Shown: positions 1 to 8,405, numbered from the stretch's first letter. The stretch is DNA of 36,279 bases from an uncultured Planctomycetales bacterium (GCA_947305735.1 CAMZEO010000012.1:1-36279), one strand, 5' to 3'. Numbers and translations: made by a program. Notes: generated by a model from the sequence alone, not told the origin.

Positions 1-600
1 TTCCGAATACGCGACGGTGTTCGACGTGCCGTCGGTAATCGAAGCCATCGGACGCGTCATGACCTTGCGCGATCCGCCCTGGTCGTAAAGACCGCCGGGG
101 AAGAAGCCGCGCGAGGTCATCGACGATTCGTCCGTCTGGCAAATCGAGTCGCCCCAACTGCCCGCGTAGTTCGTTCGGTGAGCGTCGTTCACCCAGGTCG
201 CCGGAGTCTTCGCGTTGCCGTCCGAAGGACAGAGCATATAGTTCGCGCCGCGCTTGTAAAGTCCCGAGCCGTTGCCTTGCGAGTCCGGGAAACCCGCCGA
301 TTTGAGTTCTTCGTAAATCGCCGTTTGCTCGCAGTAAGGAAGAATCCAGACGAGGTGCCCGACCCAGCCGTAATAAGTCGCGGAGCCTCCGCCGCGCGCG
401 GGCTGGAACATTCCGTTGGCGTCGTGATAGTTGTGCGAGGCGAGAATGATCTGTTTAAGATTGTTCGTGCATTGCATGCGTCTGGCGGCTTCGCGAGCCG
501 CTTGAACGGCGGGAAGCAACAGACCTATTAAAATCCCGATGATCGCGATAACGACCAACAATTCGACGAGCGTAAAGCCCTTGTTTTTTTGAGTTGACAT
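1..600 (-). CDS. DUF1559 prepilin-like protein, 3' end outside the window
   Basis: The first 200 residues of a type IV pilin-like protein are present; the gene runs off the left edge. It begins [17 protein letters not shown], a class III prepilin signal with cleavage expected at G8/F9. The conserved Glu at mature position 5 and a hydrophobic helix to about residue 30 follow. Next come the [11 protein letters not shown] and NNLKQI.LA.HNYHD blocks that mark the DUF1559 family, which is greatly expanded in Planctomycetes. A later stretch ending ITDGTSNT also fits the family. Such proteins are thought to be exported by a type II secretion/pseudopilus-like route, but the role of individual members is unknown. 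The ATG is the only start that gives an intact signal. A set of GTTTACA direct repeats lies about 160 nt upstream. Confidence 0.93.
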   Translation of the reverse strand, partial: MSTQKNKGFTLVELLVVIAIIGILIGLLLPAVQAAREAARRMQCTNNLKQIILASHNYHDANGMFQPARGGGSATYYGWVGHLVWILPYCEQTAIYEELKSAGFPDSQGNGSGLYKRGANYMLCPSDGNAKTPATWVNDAHRTNYAGSWGDSICQTDESSMTSRGFFPGGLYDQGGSRKVMTRPMASITDGTSNTVAYSE

Positions 601-1134
601 AGGAAACTCCGAAAATATACAAAACCTTGTTAAAAACGCGTCTCTCCGCTAAACGCGAACGCGCGATCGACTTCGGCGGTTGTTCGCCGCGCAAGGAGGA
701 GAGCCGCGCCGGAGCGCCGACGACGACGGCGTTTTGTTTCAACGGCTCGCCCTCTTGTTTACATAACGTTTACACATAAGTTTACACAAAAGTTTCGGCG
801 CGGTAAAGAAAAAAAATCTTTTTATAGAAAAACTTTTTTAAAAGACCGGCTTTCGTCAAAAACGCTCGAGAAAAGGAATCGCGTTTCCCGTCCGCTCGAA
901 ACGTCTGTTGAACGTTTTGCCGTTTTATTGACGTTTCCCGAAAAACGCGGACTACCGCGCCCGTCCTTGTCGCAATTTCAACGTCGGCGCGGCGTCGCGC
1001 GTTCGCGTTCGACGTCGCCTCGCAAGGGCTTGAGTGGCGTCAGAAAAACGGCGTTCCGTCGCTCTTGTTTTTCGACCTGATTAGCGTCTGGAGCGGCGAC
1101 AAAGTCGTCGAGGCAAACGACTCGCCTAAAAGAA
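601..1134. other. Intergenic region without a supported gene
   Basis: No convincing gene was found. The part next to the DUF1559 start holds A/T-rich tracts (about 800-840) and the GTTTACA direct repeats. The remainder (about 850-1130) is ordinary CG-rich spacer ending at the terminator of the neighbouring minus-strand gene. Nothing resembling a tRNA or riboswitch was recognised. Confidence 0.6.
757..795. promoter_or_regulatory. Tandem GTTTACA direct repeats, candidate regulator site
   Basis: On the plus strand GTTTACA occurs at 757, 768 and 780, with a partial GTTTCGG at 792. The spacing is 11, 12 and 12 bp, about one helical turn. TTTACA-like repeats with this period resemble sites of OmpR/PhoB-family response regulators; that is an analogy, not an identification. 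They lie 157-195 nt upstream of the DUF1559 start on the minus strand. Confidence 0.4.
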
Positions 1135-1171
1135 GACGGCGCCGACTCCCTTCGAGAGAGTCGGCGCCGTC
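1135..1171 (-). terminator. Strong stem-loop terminator
   Basis: A perfect 14-bp stem (GACGGCGCCGACTC pairing with GAGTCGGCGCCGTC) encloses a 9-nt loop. On the minus strand it is followed by a short T-rich run (TTCTTTT). It lies about 30 nt past the stop codon of the HTH-repeat-membrane gene and should end that transcript. Confidence 0.8.
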
Positions 1172-1202
1172 GTTTAAGATTTTTAATCTTAACCGCGCGA
1201 GG

Positions 1203-2900
1203 TCACATCAACTTGACCATTTTGGCGATTTGTTCGAGGACGGGACCGCCGAGATCGAAGACGCCCTCTTCGTAGCTCCAAATCGTTCTGCAAAGCTCCC
1301 ACGCGCCGATCGAGGCGAGCAGAAGGAGAATCAGACAGGGAACCAGGATAAGCATGTCTTTTCCAGTGAAATTCGTCGAAGCGGGAGCGGGCGCGAACGC
1401 GCCGTTCTGAATCACTGCGGAAGAATCAATGTCGATGGACTGCGAGGAGCCGCTGCCAAGGTCGACGCTTTGCGAGTCGCCGCCGAAATTTCCGAACCCG
1501 ACGGAAGAATCCGGCGTCGAGTCGACGACGCCGAAGCCGCCCGATTCGCTCGGAACGGAGGCGCCGCTTCCAAACGGCTCGCTGTTGGGAATCGCGTCGG
1601 AGCTGGCGACGGAAAAGATATCGGCGCTTTCCGAAGCGGGAGAGGATTGTCCTACGGTAAGAGGATCGTTTTCCAGCGCGGACGACTCGACGTCGGTAAG
1701 GAACGGGTTATTGTCGTCGACGGTGATGAACTGCGACGCGCTTTCGGACGGATCGTCGCCGCGCGTCGCTTCCGTTCCCTGACTTGTGGTGGCGTCGGCG
1801 GCAAGGTCGAAAATGCTGTCTTCGACGTTGACCAGTTCGGTCGGCGCGTCGGTCGCGACGTCGTTGGCGAGATTCAGAACGTTGCCGCTCGAACTGTCTT
1901 CTTCGGCCAGTTCAAAGACTTCAGCCTCGGGCTCTACAGAGTCCGATCCTTTAATTTCTTCGGAAATATTTTCCGAGAGCTTGTCGGACAATTTTTCGTC
2001 CAACTGGAAATCTCCGTCCGAATCGCCCAAAAGCGCCAGACCGCTGTCTCCGGTAAGATCCAGACCGGAACCGGAAGAACCGCCGGACGAGCTGCCGCCC
2101 CCAAGAACCAGGTCGTCGCCGAGAGAAATATTGGAGCCCCCGACGTCGGGATCGTCGAGAAGCGAAAGTCCGCTGTCGCTGCCGAGGTGAAGCACGTCGT
2201 CGTCGGACGCGTTCGCGTCGGCCGCAAGATCGACGGCGGAGGAAGAAGAGACTTCCGCGTTGGGCGCGACGTCTTCGGCGAGCGCCGAATGTTCGTCGGT
2301 GAGGGGCGTCGACTCCCCGGCAAGGGCGTAACCGTCCGCGTCGTCGTCGATCTTCAGACCCTCGTCCGCTTCTTCAACGAGTTTCAAACCTTCGTCCGCG
2401 GCGTCTTCGACGACCTTCAAACCCTCGTCCGCTTCTTCAACGAGTTTCAAACCTTCGTCCGCGGCGTCCTCGACAACCTTCAAACCCTCGTCCGCGGCGT
2501 CATCGACGATCTTCAAGCCCTCGTCCGCGGCGTCCTCGACAACCTTCAAACCTTCGTCCGCGGCGTCTTCGACGACTTTGAAATCGTCGACGGAACCCGA
2601 CGCGACGAACGCGTCGTCGCCGACGTTTTCGATCATAGAGTCGAAAGCGGCGGAATCGGCAAGCATGGTAGGACCTTCCTCGTCGGACTCGTTGCTGAGG
2701 AGATCCGCGCCGTCGTCGATCGGAGCGCTCGACGAACGCGATTTGATCATGTCGGTCAGATACTGTTCGACTTCCTCTTTTCGGAATTTCCAGACGGCGC
2801 CGTCGCGGAACGCTCGTAATTTGCCTTGTTCGCGGAGTTTGTTGACGTCGCCAGGATTCATATCTAATATTTCAGCGGTCTTTTCAAGGGAATAGTACAT
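1203..2900 (-). CDS. HTH domain protein with acidic tandem repeats and a C-terminal membrane helix
   Basis: This 565-residue protein has three visible parts. Residues 1-52 (YYSLEKTAEILDMNPGDV, then LREQGKLRAFRDG.VWKFR) match the excisionase/MerR-like helix-turn-helix fold used as a DNA-binding or adaptor module. Residues 53-515 are strongly acidic, low-complexity and rich in Ser, Asp and Glu, with seven near-perfect 10-11-residue repeats at 108-182. Residues 516-534 (MLILVPCLILLLLASIGAW) form one transmembrane helix, followed by about 30 residues. The predicted topology is HTH in the cytoplasm on a long disordered tether to the membrane. ATG at 2900 has an AGGA element 9 nt upstream. Homologues with an N-terminal excisionase-like HTH are, to my knowledge, common hypothetical proteins in Planctomycetes. 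Function is unknown; transmembrane signalling or chromosome-membrane tethering are guesses. Confidence 0.85.
   Translation of the reverse strand: MYYSLEKTAEILDMNPGDVNKLREQGKLRAFRDGAVWKFRKEEVEQYLTDMIKSRSSSAPIDDGADLLSNESDEEGPTMLADSAAFDSMIENVGDDAFVASGSVDDFKVVEDAADEGLKVVEDAADEGLKIVDDAADEGLKVVEDAADEGLKLVEEADEGLKVVEDAADEGLKLVEEADEGLKIDDDADGYALAGESTPLTDEHSALAEDVAPNAEVSSSSAVDLAADANASDDDVLHLGSDSGLSLLDDPDVGGSNISLGDDLVLGGGSSSGGSSGSGLDLTGDSGLALLGDSDGDFQLDEKLSDKLSENISEEIKGSDSVEPEAEVFELAEEDSSSGNVLNLANDVATDAPTELVNVEDSIFDLAADATTSQGTEATRGDDPSESASQFITVDDNNPFLTDVESSALENDPLTVGQSSPASESADIFSVASSDAIPNSEPFGSGASVPSESGGFGVVDSTPDSSVGFGNFGGDSQSVDLGSGSSQSIDIDSSAVIQNGAFAPAPASTNFTGKDMLILVPCLILLLLASIGAWELCRTIWSYEEGVFDLGGPVLEQIAKMVKLM
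2355..2579 (-). repeat. Coding minisatellite, 33/30-bp units
   Basis: Seven head-to-tail units encode KVVEDAADEGL (11 residues, four copies), KIVDDAADEGL (one) and KLVEEADEGL (10 residues, two copies), with a decayed eighth unit to about 2331. At DNA level the plus strand shows repeated TCGTCCGCGGCGTC blocks. Near-identity between units points to recent expansion, so copy number may vary between strains. Confidence 0.9.
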
Positions 2901-3141
2901 ACGAACGTTCCTAAATAAGGCGGTTTCAAAAAAGTCGGGCGTTTCGCGCTCGGCGCGCTAGCCTTCAAAGGTCGCGCGTTTTCGACCGGCGCGCGTCGGC
3001 GCGATCGCAACGAACGATCCAAAAACGACGAACGCCTCTCGGTTTTGTCGACAGTTCGGAGGACAAAATTGAGCGCGTTTATAAACTGGGGGATTGTATA
3101 AGTCGTAACGTTTTAACGGAAACGTCCAAAACGCGAAGCTC

Positions 3142-3618
3142 TCAACGTTGCGACGAACTGATCCGTTCGCGGATTTGACCGGGCGTCAGACCTTCGCAGT
3201 TGAACTCTTCCAGTTTGAGATCCATCTCAAAATTTCGCGTCGCGACCAGTTCGATCGTGCTATTGACCCCGCGCCGACGGATCCAATAGACGCATATTCG
3301 TTTTGTTTCCGAGTCGACGAGGATTATCTGGCGACCCGTTTCGTCCAGGGGTGAGTCGAACGCGTATAAAGGCGGCACTTCCAACGGACGCGAGAACGTC
3401 GCGGTTCCGTCGTCGCCCAGCGCGACCCTCGGAGCGGCGTCGGCGGTCGCCGAATCGCGATACGTCGAACCCGCCCCGTCGAAAGGAGCTTGAGCGCCGA
3501 CGAACGCGCCGCGCCCCCATAACGCCGCGCCCAAAACCAACCCGACGAGCGCGGCGGCGATCGTTTTCAGGCAAAGCGCGCGCGGACGTCCACCCGCGTT
3601 CAAATTACTGTCTTTCAT
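3142..3618 (-). CDS. Conserved membrane-anchored hypothetical protein
   Basis: The 158-residue protein has a short basic N-terminus, one hydrophobic segment at about residues 18-35 (TIAAALVGLVLGAALWG) and an extracytoplasmic C-terminal domain. That domain contains the ordered block ETKRICVYWIRRRG, then STIELVATRNFEMDLKLEEFN. I recall this C-terminal pattern from uncharacterised planctomycete proteins but know no function. The ATG at 3618 was chosen because it places the hydrophobic segment as a normal signal anchor; an in-frame start at 3702 would add 28 residues of unlikely composition. The 241-nt spacer up to the HTH gene on the downstream side holds no clear terminator, so the two might be co-transcribed. 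Confidence 0.7.
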   Translation of the reverse strand: MKDSNLNAGGRPRALCLKTIAAALVGLVLGAALWGRGAFVGAQAPFDGAGSTYRDSATADAAPRVALGDDGTATFSRPLEVPPLYAFDSPLDETGRQIILVDSETKRICVYWIRRRGVNSTIELVATRNFEMDLKLEEFNCEGLTPGQIRERISSSQR

Positions 3619-3865
3619 ATTGTACCGACGTCGACTCGTCAAAACAACAAGCGCCGCGAAAGCGTTCGCGATTTTTACGCGACTTGCAGCCCTAACGATC
3701 AATATTTTTACTCTTGCTTTGTTATTTTATCCAAGCTACCCAAATATTCTAGCCTTGACGTTTTTAAAAATCAATAAATTTTATTCTCTTTTAGAAAAAT
3801 TTTTGACTTTTTTAAAGAATATAGCGATTGTCGCAAATATACGACCGTCCGGCGAGAATTAAACG
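3619..3865. other. AT-rich intergenic stretch
   Basis: The stretch is clearly more AT-rich than its surroundings, especially 3700-3840, with long T and A runs. It separates the terminator of glgP from the start of the small membrane-protein gene and probably contains that gene's promoter, but no convincing -35/-10 pair could be picked. No gene is supported. Confidence 0.55.
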
Positions 3866-3898
3866 CGCCGCCGGAAACGTTTTTTGTTTCCGGCGGCG
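3866..3898 (-). terminator. Stem-loop terminator after glgP
   Basis: A perfect 13-bp stem (CGCCGCCGGAAAC with GTTTCCGGCGGCG) and a 7-nt T-rich loop lie 30 nt past the glgP stop. On the minus strand the stem is followed by CGTTTAATTCT, a weak U-rich tail. Confidence 0.7.
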
Positions 3899-3927
3899 AC
3901 GGTTTTAACGAAAAGTCGCGTTTTAGA

Positions 3928-6075
3928 TCACCGCATTTTCGAACTGACGCCTCCCGCGGCGGGCAGGTACGCGTTTTTGACGTAATCGGCGACCATTCGG
4001 TGCGCGCTGAACCGCCAGGCGAGCGTCGCGATCGAGTTCTTCATCATGTGAATCCACTTGACGGGCAGTCCGTGTTCGTTTCTCTCGTAAAACGTGGGAA
4101 CGACTTCGTTTTGAAGCGTTTCGAGCAACGCTTGATTGTCGCGTTCGTTCGTAATGTTGACGTCGACGTGCGAGGTTCCGTCTCCGATCGCGAATCCGTT
4201 GGTTCCGTCATAGGCTTCGTTCCACCAACCGTCGAGAATCGAGAAGTTTAACGCGCCGTTGAGAACCGCCTTTTGCCCCGAGGTTCCGGACGCTTCGAGC
4301 GGACGAAGCGGATTGTTGAGCCAGACGTCGACGCCCTGAACGAGGTAGCGCGCGAGATTGACGTCGTAATCTTCGAGGAAGAGTATGCGGTTGGCGAATC
4401 TCGGATCGCGCTGGACGGCGGTGACGCGCTTGATGAATTCCTTGCCGGGATTGTCCTTGGGATGGGCCTTTCCGGCGAAAATGAACTGAACGGGCCGTTC
4501 TGGGTTGTTGACGATCTCGTCGAGCCGTTTTTCGTCCTGGACGAGAAGACAGGCGCGCTTGTAGGTGGCGAAACGTCGCGCGAATCCGATCGTCAGGACG
4601 TCCGGATTCAGAAGTTTCTTCGCGCGGTCGATCGTTTCCTCGTCGGCGTTGAAACGCTGGAGCTGGCGCGCGTAGCGGCGCCCCGCCACGTCGACGAGCA
4701 ACTTCTTGAGCGCCACGTGCGTTTCCCAAAGTTCGCCGGAATCGACGTCGTAGACTTCGGACCAGACCTTCGGATCGATCGATTCTTCCGTCCAGTCGGG
4801 CAGAGAGCGCTCGAAAAGAACCTTCATCTGCCACGCCATCCACGTCGGAACGTGGACGCCGTTGGTGATGTGTCCGATCGGCGTTTCCTCTTCCGTCTTA
4901 TTGGGCCACAGCGCGCGCCACATTCGGCGGGAAACCACTCCGTGAAGCGCCGAAACGGCGTTCGCGTAACGCGAGAGTTTCAGCCCCAAAACCGTCATGC
5001 AGAACTTGTCGCTCGCGAAACTCGGGTTGCTCCCGAGCGCCATGAAGGCGTCGAGCGTCAACCCGACCGCTTCGTAGTGCGGCTTGACGTTTTCTTCGAC
5101 GAGCTCGCGCGGAAAATAGTCGTGTCCGGCTTCCACGGGCGTGTGGGTCGTGAAGACGGTCTTCTGAGCGACGTTCTGAGCCGCAGTCTCGAAAGAGACG
5201 CCGCAATGCGTCATTTCTTCGCGAATCGCCTCGATCGCGACGAACGAGTTGTGCCCTTCGTTGAGGTGGAAAACGCCCGGCCGGATTCCCATGGCGCGCA
5301 ACGCGCGCAAACCGCCGATTCCGCAGAGGAGTTCCTGACGGATGCGCTTGCGTTGGTCGCCGCCGTAGAGCTTGTCGGTAAGCGCGCGGTCTTCTTCGGA
5401 GTTTTGTTCGAGATCCGTGTTGAGCAGATAGAGCGGGACGCGTCCGACTTTGACAAGCCCGACTTTCGCGTAGATCGTTCCCGTCGACGTCTCGACGCTG
5501 ACGATCAGCGGCTTGCCGTTTTTGTCGAGACATTCTTCATAGGGCAAATCGGCGACGTTCGTCTTCTGGTAGATTTCCACCTGGGCGCCTTCTTCGTTGA
5601 TTTGCTGCTTGAAGTACCCCGTCTGGTAGAAAAGACCGACCGCGACGAGCGGAACGCCGAGACCGCTCGAACTTTTTACATGGTCGCCCGCCAATATCCC
5701 CAAGCCGCCCGAGTAAATCGGAACCGATTCGTGAAGTCCGAATTCAAGGGAAAAATACGCGACCGGTCTCGAACCGAGAACGCCCGCGTTTTGACGCGAC
5801 CACAACGGGCGCGTCGACACGTAGTTCTTATAGCGGCGGTAGGCGACGTCGATGCGCGTGTGCAGCGCGAGTTCCATGACGCGCTCTTCGAATTTCTGCG
5901 GATCGTATTCGCGCAACAGCGCGATGGGATTGTGCGCGAGCTCGCGCCAGCGTTCGGGCGCTATCGTCTGGAAAATCTGCCCGACCTCGGGGTGCCAGCT
6001 CCACCAGAGATTTTTGGTAAATTCGGCGCATTTTTCATAAGACGATTTCGCGCCGCGCGCAATGTCTTGAGACAT
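3928..6075 (-). CDS. glgP: Alpha-glucan (glycogen) phosphorylase, GT35
   Basis: The enzyme releases glucose 1-phosphate from the ends of glycogen-type alpha-1,4-glucans by phosphorolysis, in the cytoplasm. The 715-residue protein begins with the WSWHP.....F block of the shorter bacterial alpha-glucan phosphorylases (DUF3417 type). YFSLEFGLHES.PIYSGGLG, HLNEGHNSFV, FTTHTPVEAGHD and IGHITNGVH follow in the expected order. The pyridoxal-phosphate lysine is K602 in EASGTSGQKAVLNGALN, followed by SILDGWW. The length is near the low end for this subgroup but no catalytic block is missing. ATG at 6075 was chosen over an in-frame TTG 15 nt upstream because GGAGAAAG lies just before it. The gene stands alone with its own terminator; the nearest related gene is the divergently transcribed aldose epimerase. 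Confidence 0.95.
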   Translation of the reverse strand: MSQDIARGAKSSYEKCAEFTKNLWWSWHPEVGQIFQTIAPERWRELAHNPIALLREYDPQKFEERVMELALHTRIDVAYRRYKNYVSTRPLWSRQNAGVLGSRPVAYFSLEFGLHESVPIYSGGLGILAGDHVKSSSGLGVPLVAVGLFYQTGYFKQQINEEGAQVEIYQKTNVADLPYEECLDKNGKPLIVSVETSTGTIYAKVGLVKVGRVPLYLLNTDLEQNSEEDRALTDKLYGGDQRKRIRQELLCGIGGLRALRAMGIRPGVFHLNEGHNSFVAIEAIREEMTHCGVSFETAAQNVAQKTVFTTHTPVEAGHDYFPRELVEENVKPHYEAVGLTLDAFMALGSNPSFASDKFCMTVLGLKLSRYANAVSALHGVVSRRMWRALWPNKTEEETPIGHITNGVHVPTWMAWQMKVLFERSLPDWTEESIDPKVWSEVYDVDSGELWETHVALKKLLVDVAGRRYARQLQRFNADEETIDRAKKLLNPDVLTIGFARRFATYKRACLLVQDEKRLDEIVNNPERPVQFIFAGKAHPKDNPGKEFIKRVTAVQRDPRFANRILFLEDYDVNLARYLVQGVDVWLNNPLRPLEASGTSGQKAVLNGALNFSILDGWWNEAYDGTNGFAIGDGTSHVDVNITNERDNQALLETLQNEVVPTFYERNEHGLPVKWIHMMKNSIATLAWRFSAHRMVADYVKNAYLPAAGGVSSKMR

Positions 6076-6220
6076 AGTTTCTTTCTCCAAATGTTATTTT
6101 TTATTCTTTTACGCGCGTCGCGCGCTATTATTTTCGACGTTTGAAGTCGTTTGAACGGCTCGAACGCGTCGAAGCGCGTCGAAGCGAATTCCCGTTTGAC
6201 CGCTCCGGTCTATTCTTGCA

Positions 6221-6290
6221 AAAAAACGCGCTTTTGTAAAGGCGTAGTTTCCGCGCAAACGTAAAAAAGATTGGTTAAAGCGCGTTTTTT
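6221..6290. repeat. 14-bp inverted repeat with T-rich ends
   Basis: AAAAAACGCGCTTT at 6221-6234 is the exact reverse complement of AAAGCGCGTTTTTT at 6277-6290. The 42-nt spacer makes a long hairpin possible on either strand, and the distal arm ends in a T run, so it could act as a bidirectional terminator or insulator between the divergent genes. Confidence 0.55.
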
Positions 6291-6403
6291 CAAAAAAAAA
6301 TTCGCGTCGGTTTTGGTTCGCGGAAGCGTTCGAACCTCCTCAAATCGCGTCGTTTCGGACGTCGCGACGTTCCGCGTCGGACGCGCGCGCTCTCTTTGGG
6401 GCG

Positions 6404-6431
6404 TTGAAATGGAAAATTAAGATACTATAAT
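6404..6431 (+). promoter_or_regulatory. Sigma-70-type promoter of galM
   Basis: TTGAAA (6404-6409) and a consensus TATAAT (6426-6431) are separated by 16 bp. The expected transcription start is near 6438, about 140 nt before the galM ATG. Confidence 0.65.
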
Positions 6432-6579
6432 GTCGCCAAGTGAGACTTCGCGCCGTCGCGCGCGTCGTTTTTAACCCCCGAGCGCGTCGTCGAACGAGTC
6501 GTTCTTCGCCGCGCGCTGTCTTCGCGGCGACTATCGGCTTTGACGTCGGGTCGGACGCCAGTAAGTTAAGGAATCTGTT

Positions 6580-7725
6580 ATGACAAAGAAATCGACGCTT
6601 CTTTGCGCCCTGGTCGGCTTGGCGGCGACGCTGGTCGCCGCGAGCGCTTTTGCGGCAACTGGAGGAACCAAAGTGTCTTGCGCTAAATTCGGCGAAACCC
6701 TCGACGGGAGAACCGTCCACGTTTACACGCTCGTCAACGCGAACGGTCTGTCCGCGAAAATTTTGGATTTCGGCGGCGTTCTTTTTGAAATGAACGTTCC
6801 CGATAAAGACGGCGTTTTCGCGAATATCTCCTGCAACTATCCGACCGTTCCCGAATACGAGACGATTCGTCCCTACTTCGGCTCGCTGATCGGCCGTTAC
6901 GGCAACCGCATCGCGAACGGAAAATTTACGCTGGAAGGCAAAGAGTACTCGCTTCCGATCAACAACGATCCGAACGCTCTTCACGGCGGACTCAAAGGGT
7001 TCGACCAGAAGATTTGGGCGGCGTCTCAGAGCGCGGACGCGAACGGCGCCTATTTGACCCTTAAATACACGGCCGCCGACGGCGAGGAAGGATACCCCGG
7101 AAAGCTGGACGTCGTCGTCGTTTACTCGCTTAAAAACGATAATTCCCTCACGATCGACTATACCGCGACGACCGACAAAGCGACCCCCGTCAACTTGACC
7201 AACCACACCTTCTGGAATCTTGGCGGCGCCTATTCCGGAACCGTCTACGACACGGTTCTGCTCCTGAACGCTCCGAAATATCTTCCGACCGATTCCACGC
7301 TCATTCCGACCGGGGAAGTCGCGTCCGTCGAAGGAACGCCTCTGGATTTCACGACCGCCAAACCGATCGGTCGCGACATTAAGAACGTTTCGGAACCTCA
7401 ATTTAACGGCGGTTACGATCACTGCTTCGTCCTCGCCGACAAAGCGGAAGGCGAATTGGGGCTTTGCGCGATCGCGACCGACCCGAATTCCGGACGCGTC
7501 ATGAAGATCGAAACGACGGAGCCCGCCGTTCAATTCTATTCCGGCAACTTCCTCGACGGAACGACGAGCTGCAACGGCTACAAGTACGAGAAACATTCGG
7601 CGTTCTGCCTCGAAACGCAGCATTATCCGGATTCTCCCAACAAGCCCGATTTCCCGAACACGATTCTGGAACCCGGCAAGACGTATCGCCACGTTACCGT
7701 TCACACGTTCGGCGTGGAAAAGTGA
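6580..7725 (+). CDS. galM: Secreted aldose 1-epimerase (galactose mutarotase)
   Basis: It interconverts alpha and beta anomers of hexoses such as galactose and glucose. The protein has 381 residues. Residues 1-25 form a Sec signal peptide ending AFA, so the enzyme should act in the periplasm. The mature part carries GRYGNRIANGKF, NALHGG (His135), LTNHTFWNL (His209, the expected acid), YDHCFVL and CLETQHYPDSPN (Glu345, the expected base), all in the normal order for the GalM fold. An AAGGAA element precedes the ATG. It is a single-gene unit with its own promoter and terminator, divergent from glgP. A role in processing external sugars is inferred from the signal peptide. Confidence 0.93.
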   Translation: MTKKSTLLCALVGLAATLVAASAFAATGGTKVSCAKFGETLDGRTVHVYTLVNANGLSAKILDFGGVLFEMNVPDKDGVFANISCNYPTVPEYETIRPYFGSLIGRYGNRIANGKFTLEGKEYSLPINNDPNALHGGLKGFDQKIWAASQSADANGAYLTLKYTAADGEEGYPGKLDVVVVYSLKNDNSLTIDYTATTDKATPVNLTNHTFWNLGGAYSGTVYDTVLLLNAPKYLPTDSTLIPTGEVASVEGTPLDFTTAKPIGRDIKNVSEPQFNGGYDHCFVLADKAEGELGLCAIATDPNSGRVMKIETTEPAVQFYSGNFLDGTTSCNGYKYEKHSAFCLETQHYPDSPNKPDFPNTILEPGKTYRHVTVHTFGVEK

Positions 7726-7770
7726 TCGACCGATCGAAACGTCGCGCGCGGCGCGAAAACGTTTAAATCG

Positions 7771-7812
7771 GGCGGCGTTTTCGTTGGAACGGCGAGAACG
7801 CCGCCTTGTTTT
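7771..7812 (+). terminator. Stem-loop terminator after galM
   Basis: GGCGGCGTTTTCG pairs, with G-U pairs allowed, with GCGAGAACGCCGCC and is followed by TTGTTTT. It begins 45 nt after the galM stop. Confidence 0.75.
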
Positions 7813-7945
7813 CGCGTCGTCCGGGAATCCTTGTCGACGGTTTTAAAACGCGGCTGCGCTCGGGTTCTTTCTGGCGCGACGCGTCGACGACTCTCGAATT
7901 CTTACGAAAAATATTGTTTTATCCCTACAATTACTTCTTTTTTTC

Positions 7946-7954
7946 TGCTACAAT
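7946..7954 (+). promoter_or_regulatory. Extended -10 promoter element
   Basis: TGCTACAAT matches an extended -10 box (TGn plus TACAAT) after a T-rich run. An alternative TACAAT at 7926-7931 has a weak TTACGA 18 bp upstream. Either would drive the small gene starting at 8050. Confidence 0.4.
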
Positions 7955-8049
7955 CGGGACGGACGGAATCAAGGCGGCCGACGGCTCGCTGAAAAACCGT
8001 TTTTTGCGGGTTGTTAATTTACCATTTTGTATCGAAGGAAACCATAATT

Positions 8050-8373
8050 ATGGCATTGTTCGAAATTGAAACGCCGGGTCATATCGTCGTCACCTGGGCC
8101 GACGACGAGGAAGAGGCCAAACAGGCTTTGCAAGAAAATTATCCGGGCGAAGAAGCGATTCGCGTTACCAAACGCCCCCGCGACGTCTGGGTCATTTCCA
8201 AGGCCGCGCTTGGCATTACCGGGCACGCGGACGTTTCCGACGTCGCTCGCGAATGTCTCGCGAAAGCGTCCGGCGACAAGTTGCACGCGATCCGACTCTA
8301 CATGAAAGAGACGGGCGTCGACCTTGAAAAAGCGCGTAAAATGATCGAATCGAACATTGTCTACGGATGGTGA
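8050..8373 (+). CDS. Small protein with an L7/L12 C-terminal-like segment
   Basis: This 107-residue soluble protein is not confidently assigned. Residues 75-101 (DKLHAIRLYMKETGVDLEKA, then RKMIES) strongly resemble the helix-turn-helix part of the ribosomal protein bL12 C-terminal domain, where K-A-I-K...TGLGLKEAK is typical. In bL12 this surface contacts translation factors. The N-terminal half (HIVVTWADDEEEAKQALQEN) looks like a separate small alpha/beta domain. Proteins with an isolated bL12-C-like motif occur widely without known function. AAGGAAA lies about 9 nt before the ATG, which was chosen over an in-frame TTG at 8011. The gene is monocistronic, between its own promoter and a strong terminator. 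Confidence 0.85.
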   Translation: MALFEIETPGHIVVTWADDEEEAKQALQENYPGEEAIRVTKRPRDVWVISKAALGITGHADVSDVARECLAKASGDKLHAIRLYMKETGVDLEKARKMIESNIVYGW

Positions 8374-8405
8374 TTTCGGACCGTCGCGCAAATCGATTTC
8401 TCTTT

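Larger units (their letters stand above)
6076..6579. other. Divergent intergenic region between glgP and galM
   Basis: This region separates two divergent genes. It contains a 14-bp inverted repeat (6221-6290) and a good plus-strand promoter (6404-6431) that leaves a roughly 140-nt untranslated leader before galM. No glgP promoter with both elements was recognised. No gene is supported. Confidence 0.6.
7726..8049. other. Intergenic region: galM terminator and promoter of the next gene
   Basis: It holds the galM terminator (7771-7812) and, about 100 nt before the next ATG, an AT-rich promoter zone with two TACAAT boxes (7926 and 7949). No gene is supported between them. Confidence 0.6.

Noticed and set aside
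2355..2579. Regular repeats considered as a CRISPR array
   Set aside because: Units are contiguous in-frame 33/30-bp repeats without spacers and encode a protein repeat.
1065..2819. Long plus-strand open frame (584 codons) opposite the HTH-repeat protein
   Set aside because: It mirrors the acidic repeat gene on the other strand. The translation is Arg/Val/Phe-rich with no domain, and the minus-strand protein has a clear HTH, repeats and membrane helix.
4273..6144. Long plus-strand open frame (623 codons) opposite glgP
   Set aside because: It is a shadow of a strongly conserved enzyme. The composition is Arg/Asp/Val-rich and no family is recognisable.
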